Source of the DNA: Chloroflexota bacterium
GTDB taxonomy: Bacteria; Chloroflexota; Dehalococcoidia; UBA2247; RBG-13-53-26
DNA length: 64,000 bases
Reading direction: 5' to 3'
NCBI GenBank assembly: GCA_016875915.1
Contig: VGOM01000006.1
Span: 23,883-87,882, forward strand
The notes beneath the pieces were generated by a model. That model worked only from the letters and a program-made list of their open reading frames with translations. It made no database searches and had not been told where the DNA came from. Shown one piece after another: positions 34,655 to 42,565 of the stretch (position 1 is its first letter; each line of letters starts with the position of its first letter). Position numbers and translations under genes: made by a program.

Positions 34655-35695
34655 TCACGGGTACACGGGGAGGGCCTGCAGACCCGTGGTCTCCGGGAAG
34701 CCCAGCATGAGGTTCATATTCTGGATGGCCTGCCCGGCACCGCCCTTGACCAGGTTGTCGATGCAGCTGATCACGATCAACCTGTCGGCTCTCGGGTCAA
34801 CAGCCGGGTAGAGGAGACAGAGGTTGCTGCCCCAGGTCTGCTTGGTCTGCGGCGGGGCATCCACGATCTTGACGAAGGGCTCGTCTTTGTAGAACTCCCG
34901 GTAGAAATGCAGCAGTTCGGCCGTGCCCTGCTGCCCACCGGCAATCCTGCCCTTCACCAGCGGGGCATAGCAGGAGCTGAGGATGCCCCGGGTCATGGGC
35001 ACCAGGTGGGGCACGAAGGTGACCGAGACCGGCCCTCCGGTATGAAACGCGCCCAGTTCCTGAATGATCTCGGGTAGATGGCGGTGCCCTTCCAGGGCGT
35101 AGGCAGCGACGCTCTCGTTGACCTCGGCGTAGTGCGTTCCCAGGCTGGGAGACCTGCCGGCCCCCGAGACTCCCGACTTGCTGTCAACAACGACATCAGG
35201 GCCGATGAGCCCCGCCTTCAGCGCCGGGGCCAGGGCCAGGACGGCACTTGTGGGGTAACAGCCGGGATTGGCCACCAGCGATGCCGCCGCCACCTCGGAA
35301 CGGCGGAGCTCGGTCAGGCCGTAGACCGCGGCGGGCAGTAGCTCCGGCGCGGGATGGGTGAAATCGTACCAGCGGGGGTATTCGGCCGCATCCTTGAGCC
35401 GGAAGTCGGCGCTGAGGTCGACCACCTTGATCCCCTTCCTGACCAGAGGGGCACAGGCGTCGGCGCTGGCCTTGTGAGGCAGCGATGAGAAGACCAGGTC
35501 CGCCTCTCCGTGTTCCGCCTCGATGGTGAGGTCGATGTCGGACAGATGAGGCATGACCTTGCCCAGCTTCTTGCCGGCCTCGCTGCGGCCGGTGACCGAG
35601 ACGATCCGCACGCCGGGATGGCCGTGGAGAAGCCGGGCTACCTCGGCGCCGATGTAGCCGGTGACGTTGATGATGGCCACTCTATACTGCTTCAT
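34655..35695 (-). CDS. argC: N-acetyl-gamma-glutamyl-phosphate reductase
   Basis: The product is 346 residues. It reduces N-acetyl-glutamyl-phosphate to the semialdehyde in arginine biosynthesis with NADPH. Motifs: Rossmann start YRVAIINVTGYIGAEVARLL, catalytic Cys146 in NPGCYPT, KSGVSGAGR and the C-terminal HLVPMTRG. ATG 35695 has AGGGAAAGAGCAG upstream. The frame runs further to 36088, but that part is the antisense of the endonuclease III gene and is rejected. No other arg genes lie in the window. Confidence 0.96.
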   Translation of the reverse strand: MKQYRVAIINVTGYIGAEVARLLHGHPGVRIVSVTGRSEAGKKLGKVMPHLSDIDLTIEAEHGEADLVFSSLPHKASADACAPLVRKGIKVVDLSADFRLKDAAEYPRWYDFTHPAPELLPAAVYGLTELRRSEVAAASLVANPGCYPTSAVLALAPALKAGLIGPDVVVDSKSGVSGAGRSPSLGTHYAEVNESVAAYALEGHRHLPEIIQELGAFHTGGPVSVTFVPHLVPMTRGILSSCYAPLVKGRIAGGQQGTAELLHFYREFYKDEPFVKIVDAPPQTKQTWGSNLCLLYPAVDPRADRLIVISCIDNLVKGGAGQAIQNMNLMLGFPETTGLQALPVYP

Positions 35696-35753
35696 CTGCT
35701 CTTTCCCTCTGCATTCCGCCCTCTTCCGGAATCCGTCGCGGGCATAGAGGATT

Positions 35754-36449
35754 CTAGCGCCTGCGCCTGGACACGGGCAACCCCGATGATGGCCGTCGCC
35801 TCCGGGGCTCCATGCGGCTGGGGCAGAGTTCCGCCAGGACGCAGTGGCCGCAGCCGGGCCGCTGTGCCCGGCAGACCTTCCGGCCATGCTCCACCATGTG
35901 GACGTGGAACTCGTAGACCCGGCCCGCCGGGACGAGTTGCTGCAGGACTTCGTGGGCCCGGTCTGCCGAGACACCCGGCTGCAGCAGGCCCAGCCTCCGG
36001 GCCACCCGGAAGACATGGGTATCCACGGGCAGTGCCGGCCTCCCCAGGGAGAAGAGCAGCACGCAGGCCGCAGTCTTGGGTCCCACACCGGGCAGCCGGC
36101 GGAGCCAGTCCCCGGCCTCCGGGAGGTGGAGTTCCTTCAGGAAATCCAGGTCGAAGTCCCCGCGCTCCCCTCTGATCTCCCGGAGGATGCTCTTGATGCG
36201 CCCGGCCTTGATGTCCGCCAGGCCGCCGGCTCTGATGGAGCGGGCAATATCTGCCGGAGAAGCCTCGGCCATGGCCTGCCAGCCGTCGAAGGCAGCCATG
36301 AGGGAGCGAAAGGCCCGCTCCGAGTTGACATCCGAGGTGTTCTGAGAGAGGACCGTGGCCACAAGGGTGGACATGGGGTCACCCCTGGACTTCCAGCGCC
36401 GCGGTCCGTACTCCTGCCTCAGGAGGCGGAGAACTTCATCTATCCGCAC
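35754..36449 (-). CDS. nth: Endonuclease III
   Basis: The product is 231 residues. The helix-hairpin-helix LPGVGPKTA carries catalytic Lys125, and Asp143 in PVDTHVFRV is the catalytic acid. The [4Fe-4S] cluster is formed by Cys193, Cys200, Cys203 and Cys209 (C-x6-C-x2-C-x5-C). It excises oxidised pyrimidines and cleaves the abasic site. The basic C-terminal tail (MEPRRRRP..RRRR) is an extension. The gene overlaps the upstream phosphatase gene by 14 bp and ends 58 bp before argC. Confidence 0.96.
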   Translation of the reverse strand: MRIDEVLRLLRQEYGPRRWKSRGDPMSTLVATVLSQNTSDVNSERAFRSLMAAFDGWQAMAEASPADIARSIRAGGLADIKAGRIKSILREIRGERGDFDLDFLKELHLPEAGDWLRRLPGVGPKTAACVLLFSLGRPALPVDTHVFRVARRLGLLQPGVSADRAHEVLQQLVPAGRVYEFHVHMVEHGRKVCRAQRPGCGHCVLAELCPSRMEPRRRRPSSGLPVSRRRR

Positions 36450-37065
36450 CGGACTCCTTCAGGTGGCAGGTGTCGTTGAGCAGCACCACCAGGGGCGAGT
36501 CACTCTCGATGTCAACGATGTTGATGGCGCAGAGTCCCTGCTGGATCTGCCAGAAGTGCGAGTTGTCCACTCCCAGAAGATGGCAGAGCAGGATTCTGCA
36601 GACCACCTTGTGCGAGACCAGCACCACCGTCTGCTCCGGACGACTCGCCAGGACGGTCTCCACCGCAGCAGCGGCCCTGTTCCTGACCTGCTCCAGGCTC
36701 TCGCCGCCGGGGAAGGTGACCTGGTGGGGGCTTCTCAGCCACAGCCCGTACAGCTCCGGGTCATCCGCCTCGGCCTCACTGAGGCTGAGTCCCTGCCACC
36801 TGCCGTAGTCGATGTCAACAAGGCCGTCCAGGGGCTGGACCGGCAAGCCCCGGGGCCCGGCCAGGATCTCGGCCGTCCTCATGGCCCTCTTCAGGGGGCT
36901 GGCGTAGACCGCCCCTGCCGCCCATCTGTTGAGCCGGGCGGCCGTGGCAGCAGCCTGCCTCAACCCGGCTTCATCCAGGTCCAGGTCCGCTCTGCCCCTG
37001 AGCCTCTCTTCCTGCCCTTCGTTCCAGGCCGTGCGGCCGTGCCTGACTATGATGAGTCTCGTCAA
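36436..37065 (-). CDS. Histidine phosphatase family (phosphoglycerate mutase-like) protein
   Basis: The product is 209 residues. The phosphohistidine motif RHGRTAWN (His9 nucleophile) opens the protein, and ASPLKRAMRTAEIL, DYGRWQGLSL and VLVSHKVVCRILLCHLLG follow, matching the broad-specificity family (CobC, GpmB, RNase-H-fusion type). Start is TTG 37065 with GGAGG eight bases upstream; the open frame to 37224 lacks that signal. Alpha-ribazole-5'-phosphate phosphatase is possible, but no cobalamin genes are adjacent. It overlaps nth. Confidence 0.85.
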   Translation of the reverse strand: MTRLIIVRHGRTAWNEGQEERLRGRADLDLDEAGLRQAAATAARLNRWAAGAVYASPLKRAMRTAEILAGPRGLPVQPLDGLVDIDYGRWQGLSLSEAEADDPELYGLWLRSPHQVTFPGGESLEQVRNRAAAAVETVLASRPEQTVVLVSHKVVCRILLCHLLGVDNSHFWQIQQGLCAINIVDIESDSPLVVLLNDTCHLKESGADR

Positions 37066-37213
37066 GGAAGTCACCTCCCTGCCTGGCGGCTTCTGCCCGG
37101 CCACCGCTCTCCTCGCAGTGCCTCGGCCAGCAGCCATTCTACCAGATTCGAGTGGGGACTCAGCCGCCGGACCTGAGGACGGGGGGCAATCCACCGGGCT
37201 CGCTGGAAACAGA

Positions 37214-37237
37214 AAAGGCTGCACTGGTGCAGCCTTT
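37214..37237 (-). terminator. Intrinsic terminator of the desulforedoxin-like pair
   Basis: AAAGGCTGCAC, two bases, GTGCAGCCTTT form an 11-bp palindrome. Read on the minus strand it is followed by TTCTGTTTCC. It separates the desulforedoxin-like genes from the phosphatase gene. Confidence 0.75.
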
Positions 37238-37299
37238 CTCGCTGAGAGCGCGTATCCGGGTCAGAGTTCAGAACGCCCGCGCCCTGCCCTCCAGCGTCG

Positions 37300-37443
37300 C
37301 TAGTCTGAAGAGGGCAGAGGCCTGGGCTGCTGCTCTGCCATTTCCTTCCCGCAGCAGACGATGGAACCGGCGCCCTGCTTGGTGCAGAGGACCTCGGTAT
37401 TGCACACTTCGCAGCGGTATCTCTTGCCTAGAGTGTTGGCCAT
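37300..37443 (-). CDS. Desulforedoxin-like mini-protein (47 aa), copy 1
   Basis: From ATG 37443 the product has 47 residues with YRCEVCNTEVLC and IVCCGKEM, the C-x2-C...CC arrangement of the FeS4 centre in desulforedoxin and the N-terminal domain of desulfoferrodoxin. It would bind one iron in a rubredoxin-type site. AGGAGGTT lies 10 bases upstream of the start. Next to it lies a 39-residue paralog; the pair may supply electrons to a superoxide reductase or other partner, none of which is visible here. Confidence 0.85.
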   Translation of the reverse strand: MANTLGKRYRCEVCNTEVLCTKQGAGSIVCCGKEMAEQQPRPLPSSD

Positions 37444-37461
37444 GTCAGTTCGCAACCTCCT

Positions 37462-37581
37462 CTACTTCTTGATCTCCATGGGCTGCCCGCAGCACTGCAC
37501 GGTGCCCTGTCCCCCGCGGGTGACGATGAACTCCGAGCCGCACTTGCTGCAGAAGTACCTCTTGCCTATCTGGTTTGCCAT
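37462..37581 (-). CDS. Desulforedoxin-like mini-protein (39 aa), copy 2
   Basis: From ATG 37581 the product is 39 residues with YFCSKCGSEF and QCCGQPMEI, again the C-x2-C...CC iron site. It shares MANxxGKRY and the C-terminal CCGxxM with copy 1, so the two arose by tandem duplication. AAGGAG lies nine bases upstream. Translation of the second gene starts 18 bp after this one ends. Confidence 0.85.
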   Translation of the reverse strand: MANQIGKRYFCSKCGSEFIVTRGGQGTVQCCGQPMEIKK

Positions 37582-37614
37582 CGACTCAACTCCTTCTCAG
37601 AATAGTATCCCGGG

Positions 37615-38268
37615 CTACTGCTCAAGCTTGAATTCCCACTGGCAGGCGATCTCGTCCGGGCTCTTGCGCGGTGGCAGCTTGAGCGGGGTGACCTTGATCT
37701 TGCGATTGACCAGATACCTCTCGATGATCCTCTTCTCGTTCACGTGACACACGTGGCGGATTCTCTCCGGCTCCTTGGCCTCGAAGAACTCCAGCGAGCG
37801 GCACCTAGGGATGGTCCATATCACGTGGTTGGGATTGATCACCTTGGCCTCGGCGGGGAACAGCCCGCCGGTGGTGTTGTCCAGAGGCAACTGGAGGCAC
37901 TTCAGGGAATCGAGCACGGTGTTCAGCTCTATGTTGGCCACCTTGGCGAACCTGGGGTTGACCCGCTCCCCGATGGTCTCCCAGGCCTGGGTCTCGCAAT
38001 CGTTGGCCGCATCGACGCCGTACCTCTGCTTCACGGCGTTGTACCACGCCTCTGTCATGTGAAGCCAGCCGTACTGCCAGACATGCATCAGCTTCAGCAG
38101 GAACTCCTTGGAGAAATCCTCGAAGGTGAGGTTGGGGATGAACGGGCCAGTGTAGTCATTCATCTCCCTCTTCTTGGGCTTGGGCGCCGCCGCCTTCTTC
38201 ACCGGCGCCCTGCGGGCAGTCCTGGCCTTTGGTGCGGCCGTCTTCTTCTTTGGCGTCTCCTTTGCCAT
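37615..38268 (-). CDS. DUF6125-like protein with basic N-terminal tail
   Basis: The product is 217 residues from ATG 38268, which has AAAGGAAGG upstream. Residues 1-30 are a Lys/Ala/Pro-rich tail resembling H1-type tails. The body has LTFEDFSKEFLLKLMHVWQYGWLHMTEAWYNAVKQRYG and WTIPRCRSLEFFEAKEPERIRHVCHVNEKRIIERYL, similar to a family I associate with DUF6125 or L-2-amino-thiazoline-4-carboxylate hydrolase-like proteins. This family call is uncertain. Its own promoter lies at 38376-38404. Confidence 0.6.
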   Translation of the reverse strand: MAKETPKKKTAAPKARTARRAPVKKAAAPKPKKREMNDYTGPFIPNLTFEDFSKEFLLKLMHVWQYGWLHMTEAWYNAVKQRYGVDAANDCETQAWETIGERVNPRFAKVANIELNTVLDSLKCLQLPLDNTTGGLFPAEAKVINPNHVIWTIPRCRSLEFFEAKEPERIRHVCHVNEKRIIERYLVNRKIKVTPLKLPPRKSPDEIACQWEFKLEQ

Positions 38269-38375
38269 CCCGAACCTTCCTTTCCGTTTGATCAGACTGC
38301 GATTCCGGTTGATGCCCGGCCGTCTCCGTCCCGCGCTCAACTTCCAGCGCCGGGCGCAAGCGTCAGACGATCATA

Positions 38376-38404
38376 ATTATTCCAACTCCGCGCTTCTACG
38401 TCAA
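38376..38404 (-). promoter_or_regulatory. Promoter of the DUF6125-like gene
   Basis: On the minus strand, TTGACG (38404-38399), a 17-bp spacer and AATAAT (38381-38376). Confidence 0.6.
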
Positions 38405-38414
38405 GTTCAGCCGA

Positions 38415-38443
38415 TTGCCTCTCATGCGTGAGGATGATACAGT
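38415..38443 (+). promoter_or_regulatory. Promoter of the folP operon
   Basis: TTGCCT (38415-38420), a 17-bp spacer and TACAGT (38438-38443). It is weaker than the divergent minus-strand promoter, and the two lie back to back only 10 bp apart. Confidence 0.4.
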
Positions 38444-38483
38444 ATAGTCGTTCCTATCCCCGCAGGCAGACCGGAGCCAGCTG

Positions 38484-39344
38484 ATGCGTTTCTCGGACTT
38501 GGGCGTCACCCGCTGTGGAGACAGAGAGTTCAGGTGGGGTCAGCGGACCTACATCATGGGCATCATCAACGTCACCCCGGATTCCTTCTCGGGGGACGGC
38601 CTGGGCCGGGACATCGAGGCCGCCGTGGCCCAGGGCAAGCGATTCGCCGCTGAGGGGGCCGACATCCTGGACATCGGAGGCGAGTCCACCCGGCCGAATG
38701 CGGCGCCGGTATCTGATGATGAGGAGATGGGGCGGGTGATCCCGGTCATCGAGCGGCTGTCCGCCGAGGTGTCGCTGCCCCTGAGCATCGACACCTACAA
38801 GGTGGAGGTGGCCCGCCGGGCCCTCTCGGCGGGGGCTGCGATGATCAACGACATCTGGGGCCTGCAGCGCGATGCAGGCCTGGCCGAACTGGCCGCCGAA
38901 TGGAAGGCGCCGCTCATCCTGATGAGCAACCAAAGGGGCAGGGACTGCCGGGACATCGTTGCCGAGGTGATCTCCACCCTCAGAGCCGGCATGAACCTGG
39001 CCCTGGAACGGGGCGTGCCCTGGGAGAACATCATCGTCGATCCCGGTGTCGGCTTCGGGAAGACGCTGGAGCAGAACCTGGACATCATCCGCCAGCTGGA
39101 TGAGCTGAAGTGCCTGGAGAGGCCCATCCTGATCGGCACCTCCCGCAAGTCCATGATCGGGCTGGTGCTGGATCTGCCCCCCGGGCAGCGCATCGAGGGC
39201 ACGGCGGCCACGGTGGCCGTCAGCATCGCCAAAGGCGCCGACGTTGTCCGGGTGCACGACGTGGGCCGGATGGCCCAGGTCTGCCGCATGAGTGATGCCA
39301 TCGTCAGGGGACGATCGCCGTCGAGAGACCAATGCACCCGGTGA
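38484..39344 (+). CDS. folP: Dihydropteroate synthase
   Basis: The product is 286 residues. It condenses hydroxymethyl-dihydropterin pyrophosphate with para-aminobenzoate. Family blocks: MGIINVTPDSFSGDG, DILDIGGESTRPNA, LSIDTYKVEVA, INDIWG, DPGVGFGKTLEQN, IGTSRKSM. GGAG lies seven bases before the ATG. It overlaps folK by 13 bp and folK overlaps the PTPS gene by 8 bp, so the three form a translationally coupled operon for late pterin and folate synthesis. Confidence 0.96.
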   Translation: MRFSDLGVTRCGDREFRWGQRTYIMGIINVTPDSFSGDGLGRDIEAAVAQGKRFAAEGADILDIGGESTRPNAAPVSDDEEMGRVIPVIERLSAEVSLPLSIDTYKVEVARRALSAGAAMINDIWGLQRDAGLAELAAEWKAPLILMSNQRGRDCRDIVAEVISTLRAGMNLALERGVPWENIIVDPGVGFGKTLEQNLDIIRQLDELKCLERPILIGTSRKSMIGLVLDLPPGQRIEGTAATVAVSIAKGADVVRVHDVGRMAQVCRMSDAIVRGRSPSRDQCTR

Positions 39345-39832
39345 CCGCCTGCCTCGGCCTGGGAGCCAACCTGGGGGACAGGGAGGCGAACATCTCCCGG
39401 GCCATCGACATGATGTCCAACGCAGTCCGGGTGACGAAGGTTTCGTCCTACTACGAGACCGAACCGGTGGGCTCGGTGGGGCAACCCCGCTTCCTGAACG
39501 CGGTGTGCACAGGCACAACAGCCCTTCCCGCAGAGGAGCTGCTTGCCGCGGTGAAGCGCATCGAGGCCGCGCTGGGGAGGAGGCCGGGGCTCGTCAATGC
39601 CGCCCGGCCCATAGACATCGACATCCTCCTCCTCGGTGACACCGTGATGCAATCGCCCGATCTGATCATCCCTCACCCCCGCATGGAGGAGAGGGCGTTC
39701 GTCCTGGTTCCGCTGTCAGAGATCGCCCCCGGACTGGTCCATCCGGTGAACGGCAGGACGGTCAGGGAGATGCTGGCGGCACTGGGGAGGATAGAGGGAG
39801 TGACCAAGTGTAAGGAGGTCAGGGATGTATGA
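39332..39832 (+). CDS. folK: Hydroxymethyl-dihydropterin pyrophosphokinase
   Basis: The product is 166 residues. It transfers pyrophosphate from ATP to 6-hydroxymethyl-dihydropterin. Motifs: CLGLGANLGDREANI, YYETEPVGSVGQPRFLN, RPIDIDILLLG and IPHPRMEERAFVLVPLSEIAP. It starts inside the end of folP and ends inside the start of the PTPS gene. Length is normal. Confidence 0.96.
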   Translation: MHPVTACLGLGANLGDREANISRAIDMMSNAVRVTKVSSYYETEPVGSVGQPRFLNAVCTGTTALPAEELLAAVKRIEAALGRRPGLVNAARPIDIDILLLGDTVMQSPDLIIPHPRMEERAFVLVPLSEIAPGLVHPVNGRTVREMLAALGRIEGVTKCKEVRDV

Positions 39833-40205
39833 GGTCGCCGTTGAGGCGGATTTCGATGCGGCCCACTATCTGAGGGGATACGAGGGGAAGTGCGAGAACG
39901 TCCACGGGCACAGGTTCCGGGTCAAGGCCAGGGTGAGGACCAAGGGGACGGATGCCGTGGGCATGGCCTACGACTTCACCAAGCTGAGGCGGCAACTGGG
40001 GGAGGTGGTGGGCCGGCTGGATCACGTCTGTCTGAACGAAACTCCCCCCTTCGACAAGATCAACCCTTCCTCGGAGAACATCGCCTCCACAATCTTCGCT
40101 GAACTCCAGGGCATGCTCGGGGGGCGGGGGCTGCGGCTGCACAGCATCCAGGTATGGGAATCGCCGCACAGCAGCGTGGTCTACCAGCCGGATGAGGCGG
40201 ACTGA
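39825..40205 (+). CDS. PTPS-III-type 6-pyruvoyltetrahydropterin synthase paralog (folate bypass)
   Basis: The product is 126 residues. Zinc ligands are His14, His27 and His29 (HGH). The active-site segment reads GKCENVHGH: catalytic Cys23 is followed directly by Glu24. In QueD or classical PTPS the Cys is not accompanied by Glu; in PTPS-III proteins a Glu replaces or accompanies it, and these make hydroxymethyl-dihydropterin from dihydroneopterin triphosphate, bypassing FolB. The position after folP and folK, with no folB here, supports that role. Its stop is seven bases from the convergent Trm112-like stop. Confidence 0.87.
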   Translation: MYEVAVEADFDAAHYLRGYEGKCENVHGHRFRVKARVRTKGTDAVGMAYDFTKLRRQLGEVVGRLDHVCLNETPPFDKINPSSENIASTIFAELQGMLGGRGLRLHSIQVWESPHSSVVYQPDEAD

Positions 40206-40211
40206 CGCCGG

Positions 40212-40394
40212 CTAGTCCCTGAGGTCGGGCGGGAGGAGGTTGGGGATGGCGTCTTCGATGGGATAGGTTTCCCTGCACTTGGCGCAGTACAGCGAGCCGG
40301 TGACAATCTCCTTGGTGTTCTCTTCCACCACGGTGAGCTGCAGATCCCCCTTGCACACCGGACAGGCCAGGATATCCATCAGTTCTCTCTTCAC
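40212..40394 (-). CDS. Trm112-like zinc protein
   Basis: The product is 60 residues: MDILACPVCKGDLQL and GSLYCAKCRETYPIEDAIPNLLP. The two CxxC pairs and PIEDxIPxLL ending are the hallmark of the Trm112/YcaR family, which in many bacteria and archaea activates methyltransferases by binding them. A partner methyltransferase is not in the window. Its promoter overlaps the divergent carbonic-anhydrase promoter. Confidence 0.85.
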   Translation of the reverse strand: MKRELMDILACPVCKGDLQLTVVEENTKEIVTGSLYCAKCRETYPIEDAIPNLLPPDLRD

Positions 40395-40430
40395 CTTGCT
40401 CTCCTCCCTGAGGCTTCCTCAGCTGCCACT

Positions 40431-40460
40431 AGCATATCCTGAGACGGTCAACTTTATCAA
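40431..40460 (-). promoter_or_regulatory. Promoter of the Trm112-like gene
   Basis: On the minus strand, TTGATA (40460-40455), an 18-bp spacer and TATGCT (40436-40431), about 37 bp upstream of the start codon. Confidence 0.5.
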
Positions 40461-40462
40461 GG

Positions 40463-40492
40463 TTGACCGGAGATGGCAAACATTCCTATCAT
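40463..40492 (+). promoter_or_regulatory. Promoter of the gamma carbonic anhydrase gene
   Basis: TTGACC (40463-40468), an 18-bp spacer and TATCAT (40487-40492). It abuts the divergent Trm112-like promoter, two bases away from its -35. Confidence 0.6.
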
Positions 40493-40516
40493 TCCTAGTG
40501 CTTCGGAGGTGCGGAG

Positions 40517-41035
40517 ATGATTCGATCCCTGGGCAGCAAGGTCCCCAGAATAGCGGAATCGGCCTTCATCAGTGAGGGCGCCTACATCATAGGGGACGTC
40601 GAGATCGGGGAGGGCTGCGCCGCCTTCCCCGGGGCGGTGGTCAGGGGCGACTTCGGCCTGATCCGGATCGGCAGGAACGTCATGATCGAGGACAACGTGG
40701 TGCTCCACGGCGCTCCATCCGGGCTGGACATCGGCGACGGCGTGACGCTGGGACACGGCGCGGTGGTCAACTCCCGCAGGATCGGCAGCAAGGTGCTGAT
40801 CGGGATGAACGCCACCATCCTCCATGACTCCGAGATCGGCGACAACTGCATCATCGCCGCCGGTGCCGTGGTCGGCCAGGGGATGAAGGTGCCCGACGGC
40901 TCCTTCGTGGCCGGGGTGCCGGGGCGCATTGTGGGCAAGGCCACCAAGGAGCAACTGCAGTGGGTGGAGCATGATCCGGCGCTGTACTCCTGGTGGCTGG
41001 AGATGCTGGAGGAATACAAGAAGAGCGGCCTCTAG
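40517..41035 (+). CDS. Gamma-class carbonic anhydrase family protein
   Basis: The product is 172 residues of the left-handed parallel beta-helix type: repeated hexapeptides such as GDVEIGEGC, VVRGDFGLIRIGRNVMIED, HGAPSGLDIGDGVTLGHGAVV. The three metal-binding His of the family (HGA, GHG and a later one) are present in the expected register. Cam/CaiE/YrdA-like carbonic anhydrase or acyl carrier function cannot be separated by sequence alone. Ribosome binding site GGAGGTGCGGAG. Confidence 0.87.
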   Translation: MIRSLGSKVPRIAESAFISEGAYIIGDVEIGEGCAAFPGAVVRGDFGLIRIGRNVMIEDNVVLHGAPSGLDIGDGVTLGHGAVVNSRRIGSKVLIGMNATILHDSEIGDNCIIAAGAVVGQGMKVPDGSFVAGVPGRIVGKATKEQLQWVEHDPALYSWWLEMLEEYKKSGL

Positions 41036-41078
41036 GCACTGCCCTGTTCACACGCGGGGGCGGTCTGAGGCGTTCCTT

Positions 41079-41107
41079 TTGAACAGCAGCCGGCTGTCCA
41101 GTATACT
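41079..41107 (+). promoter_or_regulatory. Promoter placed for a leaderless message
   Basis: TTGAAC (41079-41084), a 17-bp spacer and TATACT (41102-41107). The usual start site seven bases on is 41114, the A of the amidohydrolase ATG. Confidence 0.6.
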
Positions 41108-41113
41108 TGCGCC

Positions 41114-41956
41114 ATGATCATCGATTTCCACACGCACATCTTCCCGCCGGAGATGAGGGACAAGCGCCAGGGCTACATGGAGGACGACGCCCTGTTCTCT
41201 GAGCTGTTCTCATCCCCCAAGGCCAGGATAGCCACCGCGGAGGAGTTGGTCGCCAGCATGGACGATGCTGAAGTCGACGTGTCGGTGATACTGAACGCCG
41301 GCTGGATACGGCATGAGGACTGCGTGCGCACCAACGACTACATCCTGGACTCCGCGGCCCGCTATCCGAAGAGACTGGTGCCCTACTGTGCCATACAGCC
41401 CAGGGCCGGGGAGGCCGCGCTGAGGGAACTGGAACGCTGCTTCCGCGGCGGGGCGCGGGGCATCGGCGAGATGAGATCGGATACCCAGGGCTTCGACATG
41501 GCCGACGCGGAGATCATGGGGCCGGTGGTGGCCATGGCCAGGAAGCACAATCTGGTCTTCCTAACCCACGCTTCCGAACCGGTGGGCCACCGTTATCCGG
41601 GGAAGGGCATGATCAGGCCGGCCAATCTGTTCCAGTTCATCTGCGCGTTTCCCGAGCTGACCGTGGTCTGTGCTCACTGGGGTGGCGGGTTGCCGTTCTA
41701 CGCCCTGATGCCGGAGGTGGCGTCCGCCCTGTCCAACACCTTCTTCGACACGGCGGCCACGCCCTTCCTGTACAAGCCGGAGATCTTCAGACAGGTGGTG
41801 GAGATCACTGGACCGGAGAAAATACTCTTTGGCAGCGACAATCCTCTGATGTCGCCCAGGCGGGTGCTGACCCAGGTGGAGTCGGTGGGCCTGACCGCGG
41901 AGGCGAAGTCCATGATCCTGTCGGGCAACGCGCAGGGGTTGCTGGGTTGGAGCTAG
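41114..41956 (+). CDS. Amidohydrolase-2 family metal-dependent hydrolase
   Basis: The product is 280 residues. It begins IIDFHTHIFPPEM with the HxH metal motif of amidohydrolase-2 proteins; LTHASEP and VVCAHWGGGLPF supply further His ligands, and GSDNPLMSP the catalytic Asp. Such enzymes decarboxylate or hydrolyse aromatic or lactone substrates. There is no ribosome binding site before the ATG and the promoter places the transcript start at the ATG, so translation is probably leaderless. The ThpR gene overlaps the end by 10 bp. Confidence 0.85.
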   Translation: MIIDFHTHIFPPEMRDKRQGYMEDDALFSELFSSPKARIATAEELVASMDDAEVDVSVILNAGWIRHEDCVRTNDYILDSAARYPKRLVPYCAIQPRAGEAALRELERCFRGGARGIGEMRSDTQGFDMADAEIMGPVVAMARKHNLVFLTHASEPVGHRYPGKGMIRPANLFQFICAFPELTVVCAHWGGGLPFYALMPEVASALSNTFFDTAATPFLYKPEIFRQVVEITGPEKILFGSDNPLMSPRRVLTQVESVGLTAEAKSMILSGNAQGLLGWS

Positions 41957-42534
41957 TCCGCAGCTTCATCGCCATCGAGTTGCCACCGGAGTTCAGGGCC
42001 GAGCTCGGCGTCCTCGAGGAGAAGCTCAAGGCGGCCCGGCACTCCTTCGTGAAGTGGGTTGACCCCGAGACCATTCACCTGACCCTGAAGTTCCTGGGCG
42101 GCGTGCCCGCCGACGCCATACCCCGAATAGTCGAGGCGACCAGCCGGGCGGCGCAGTCCATACCGCCCTTCTCGCTGCTGATGGGAGGCCCCGGCGCCTT
42201 CCCCAACTGGCTGAGGCCGCAGGTGCTCTGGGTGGGCATCGCCGGCGAGACCGGCAGGCTGGCTGATCTGCACCGGGAGCTGGATGGCGCGCTGTCCCCC
42301 CTGGGCTATCCGCCGGAGTCCCGGGCCTTCAGTCCCCATCTGACCCTGGGAAGGCTGAGAGACCGGGCATCCGCGGAGGAGAGGCGCAGCCTGGGTCAAT
42401 GGGCCCAGTCGGTCCGCTTCGAATCCCGGCTGACGTTTGAGGTGGACGGGGTGCGGCTGATGAAGAGCCACTTGACGCCAGCGGGGCCGGTCTACAGCCA
42501 ACTTGCCTTCGCGGGGCTCAGAAGGCCGGGCTAG
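41947..42534 (+). CDS. thpR: RNA 2',3'-cyclic phosphodiesterase (2H family)
   Basis: The product is 195 residues with start TTG 41947. It has two HxTx motifs: HLTLKFLG (around residue 45) and HLTLGRLRD (around residue 140), the two halves of the 2H phosphoesterase active site. It converts RNA 2',3'-cyclic phosphates and is historically called 2'-5' RNA ligase. Its start overlaps the amidohydrolase stop. The next gene, selB, converges from the other strand. Confidence 0.9.
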   Translation: MELVRSFIAIELPPEFRAELGVLEEKLKAARHSFVKWVDPETIHLTLKFLGGVPADAIPRIVEATSRAAQSIPPFSLLMGGPGAFPNWLRPQVLWVGIAGETGRLADLHRELDGALSPLGYPPESRAFSPHLTLGRLRDRASAEERRSLGQWAQSVRFESRLTFEVDGVRLMKSHLTPAGPVYSQLAFAGLRRPG

Positions 42535-42565
42535 GGGCAGCCTCCCGCCCTGGCAGTCCCGCCGT

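Noticed and set aside
35696..36088. N-terminal extension of argC
   Set aside because: Antisense of nth; ATG 35695 has the ribosome binding site and matches family length.
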